Origin: Desulforhopalus sp.
GTDB taxonomy: Bacteria > Desulfobacterota > Desulfobulbia > Desulfobulbales > Desulfocapsaceae
Reading direction: 5' to 3'
DNA length: 7,265 nt
Assembly (NCBI GenBank): GCA_023231425.1
Contig: JALNVI010000102.1
Location: 1-7,265 of the forward strand
This document shows positions 6,143-7,265 of the stretch, piece after piece. Position numbers and translations under genes: made by a program. Each line of letters opens with the position of its first letter. Position 1 is the stretch's first letter. A model generated the notes under the pieces. It saw only the letters and a list, made by a program, of their open reading frames with translations. It had not been told where the DNA came from and searched no databases.

Positions 6143-6421
6143 ATGGATAATAAGCAACCTGAGCAACCACATAATCCGTTGCACGGTGTAACTCTAGAGG
6201 ACATTGTAACTCAGTTGCAGGAACACTACGGCTGGGACCAGTTGGCTCAAAGAATCAATATTAATTGTTTCAAAAGTCATCCAACAATTAATTCGTCGTT
6301 AAAGTTTTTACGGAGAACACCGTGGGCCAGAGAGAAGGTTGAGCATTTGTATCTGGCAACATTTGACAAGAAGGCATCTCGTCGGAACTGGAACAGAGAC
6401 GGTGGCAACTCTGCACGATGA
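6143..6421 (+). CDS. VF530-family (DUF2132) small DNA-binding protein
   Basis: A 92-residue protein matching the VF530 family, a compact helical domain reported as DNA-binding. The conserved core is nearly complete: NPLHGVTLEDIVTQLQEHYG (11-30), WDQLAQRININCFKSHPTI (31-49), then SSLKFLRRTPWAREKVEHLY (51-70). After the core comes a basic, polar tail (KKASRRNWNRD) longer than the minimal domain. The ATG at 6143 fits the family start, where a short polar stretch precedes NPLHGV; the ribosome binding site is weak, consistent with translation coupled to the RRM gene 44 bases upstream. The cellular role of the family is unclear to me. Confidence 0.9.
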   Translation: MDNKQPEQPHNPLHGVTLEDIVTQLQEHYGWDQLAQRININCFKSHPTINSSLKFLRRTPWAREKVEHLYLATFDKKASRRNWNRDGGNSAR

Positions 6422-6436
6422 TTTCTGATAACGTTG

Positions 6437-6453
6437 CCCGGCAAGGGGCCGGG
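6437..6453. other. GC-rich hairpin after the VF530 gene
   Basis: CCCGGC (6437-6442) pairs perfectly with GCCGGG (6448-6453) around a 5-base loop, 15 bases after the stop codon. It is followed by more G rather than a T-run, so it is not a standard Rho-independent terminator. It could act as a pause or a 3'-end stabiliser. Confidence 0.35.
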
Positions 6454-6520
6454 GGGGATGACAGAATCGGTAATCACCACACATAGAACGGTGGGTTGCA
6501 TCTATTAGGGGAAATTGTCA

Positions 6521-6616
6521 CGACGTGATGGTTCCCCCGCAGGTGTGCAGGCAAGGCATGTCTTTTTGTCTCTACCGTGTGGTAATCGTTACGAAAATGG
6601 CCACCGCTGCCGAATA
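6521..6616 (+). repeat. Interspersed repeat R2, copy B
   Basis: Second copy of the element at 2201-2293, same orientation. The best block is AAAATGGCCACCG (6595-6607), preceded by GGCAAGGCATG and TGTCTCT and followed by GCCGAA. It lies in the gap between the converging VF530 and UPF0282-type genes. Small insertions relative to copy A break any common reading frame. Confidence 0.65.
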
Positions 6617-6673
6617 CCGCAACACTGTCCTTTATCATCGGGGTCTCCCCCACCTCCATCTCCCCACATCCCC

Positions 6674-7265
6674 TTATTCCAAATTGAATCCCCGCCACGA
6701 CAGCCGGTCGGTGTCGGCGTCTCCCCTGGCATAAGCTTCGTGCCAGCCCTCGGGAACGGGCTGGTCTTCGTATAATTCCTTTCGCCATGCTTCGAGGAAG
6801 CAGCGCTTTTTGTTCATGAAATCCGCGGCGCAGATCACGTTGCGTCCGGTTTTCTGGCGTAATCGCTCCAGCCAGAGAATACCCTCTTCGCAGCGCAGAA
6901 GGTGGTGATCAAGAATCAGGGTCTCTACGTCCATGGCCAGTTCTACGGCATGGGCCCACGCCGCCTCCTGCTCTTGAAGAGAGAGCCGGTTCAGATAGAG
7001 CGGGGGGCCCGATGCCAGCACGATCTGCGGATGCCAGGCGAGGATGGTGTCGATGGCTGCCTGATCCAGCAGCTGGATGTCGGAGGCATGGACAAAGGTG
7101 GTTCCCGGTTCAGAGATTTGCGTCATCATGACGGTTCCCTGCCTGCTGCGGCGAGCGCCGTGAAAGACCGGGAGAGAAAAGCGCATGGGGCCGCTCACCA
7201 GGCCTGATGCGTCGGCAATGTTATGACCTGCAGCCTCCTCCAGGTCCATGCGTCGCTGCAGCATG
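6674..7265 (-). CDS. UPF0282-type metallo-beta-lactamase-fold hydrolase, N-terminus beyond the window
   Basis: At least 196 residues open to the right edge; the stop is at 6674-6676. The fragment matches the C-terminal two thirds of UPF0282 / MBL-fold proteins, which are usually about 300 residues. PVFHG (32-36), FVHASDIQ (57-64), GPPLYL (86-91) and DHHLLR (119-124) are the family marks, and the His and Asp residues in them fit metal ligands of the binuclear site. The N-terminal HxHxDH motif would lie outside the window, so the Met at the edge is internal. The substrate is unknown; UPF0282 is best known from archaea, and a bacterial copy may reflect old transfer. The coding sequence looks richer in G+C than the genes to its left. 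It is transcribed towards the VF530 gene, with repeat R2 copy B between them. Confidence 0.8.
   Translation of the reverse strand, partial: MLQRRMDLEEAAGHNIADASGLVSGPMRFSLPVFHGARRSRQGTVMMTQISEPGTTFVHASDIQLLDQAAIDTILAWHPQIVLASGPPLYLNRLSLQEQEAAWAHAVELAMDVETLILDHHLLRCEEGILWLERLRQKTGRNVICAADFMNKKRCFLEAWRKELYEDQPVPEGWHEAYARGDADTDRLSWRGFNLE

Noticed and set aside
6474..6788. Minus-strand frame of 104 codons with an Arg-rich product
   Set aside because: It overlaps the end of the UPF0282-type gene in another frame and repeat R2-B; composition reflects antisense GC-rich sequence, and no motif is present.
1..7265. CRISPR array, tRNA, rRNA or attachment site
   Set aside because: No regularly spaced repeats, no tRNA cloverleaf or rRNA stretch, and no integrase gene or matching att-type repeats were seen on either strand.

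Overview
The window reads as chromosomal DNA of a Gram-negative bacterium. A predicted outer-membrane beta-barrel protein and two further exported proteins imply a two-membrane envelope. The mix of families (DUF6268-like barrel, DUF3047, START, a short RRM protein, a VF530-type protein and a UPF0282-type metallo-hydrolase), together with abundant intergenic repeats, suggests a Desulfobacterota (deltaproteobacterial) genome. That assignment is inference from family recognition, not a search.

Layout, left to right. (1) 1-788, minus: an IS30-family transposase that leaves the window at its C-terminal side and carries two in-frame TAA codons, so it is probably dead. Its start region lies in an interspersed repeat (R1), and the space up to 1089 holds the rest of that repeat and two doubtful small reading frames. 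(2) 1090-2037: a short split-barrel flavin-binding (PPOX-like) protein on the plus strand converges with a four-helix membrane protein on the minus strand, with a strong bidirectional terminator between them. (3) 2038-2382: an intergenic stretch with a second repeat family (R2) and a possible 59-residue ORF. (4) 2383-2859: a second, distinct PPOX-like protein. (5) 2956-5505: three plus-strand genes for exported proteins, a DUF6268-like barrel, a DUF3047 protein and a START-domain lipid-binding protein. They are closely spaced with no clear terminator between them and look like one envelope unit. (6) 5506-5849: a gap holding a second R1 copy. (7) 5850-6421: an RRM RNA-binding protein and a VF530-type DNA-binding protein, probably one operon. 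(8) 6422-6673: a second R2 copy and a GC-rich hairpin. (9) 6674-7265, minus: a UPF0282/metallo-beta-lactamase-fold protein cut by the right edge.

Nothing here is clearly a new defence or mobile system. The points most worth following are the trio of exported proteins (a possible periplasmic lipid-handling unit), the pairing of a small RNA-binding with a small DNA-binding protein, and the two repeat families that occupy the intergenic spaces, one of them next to the broken IS30 transposase.
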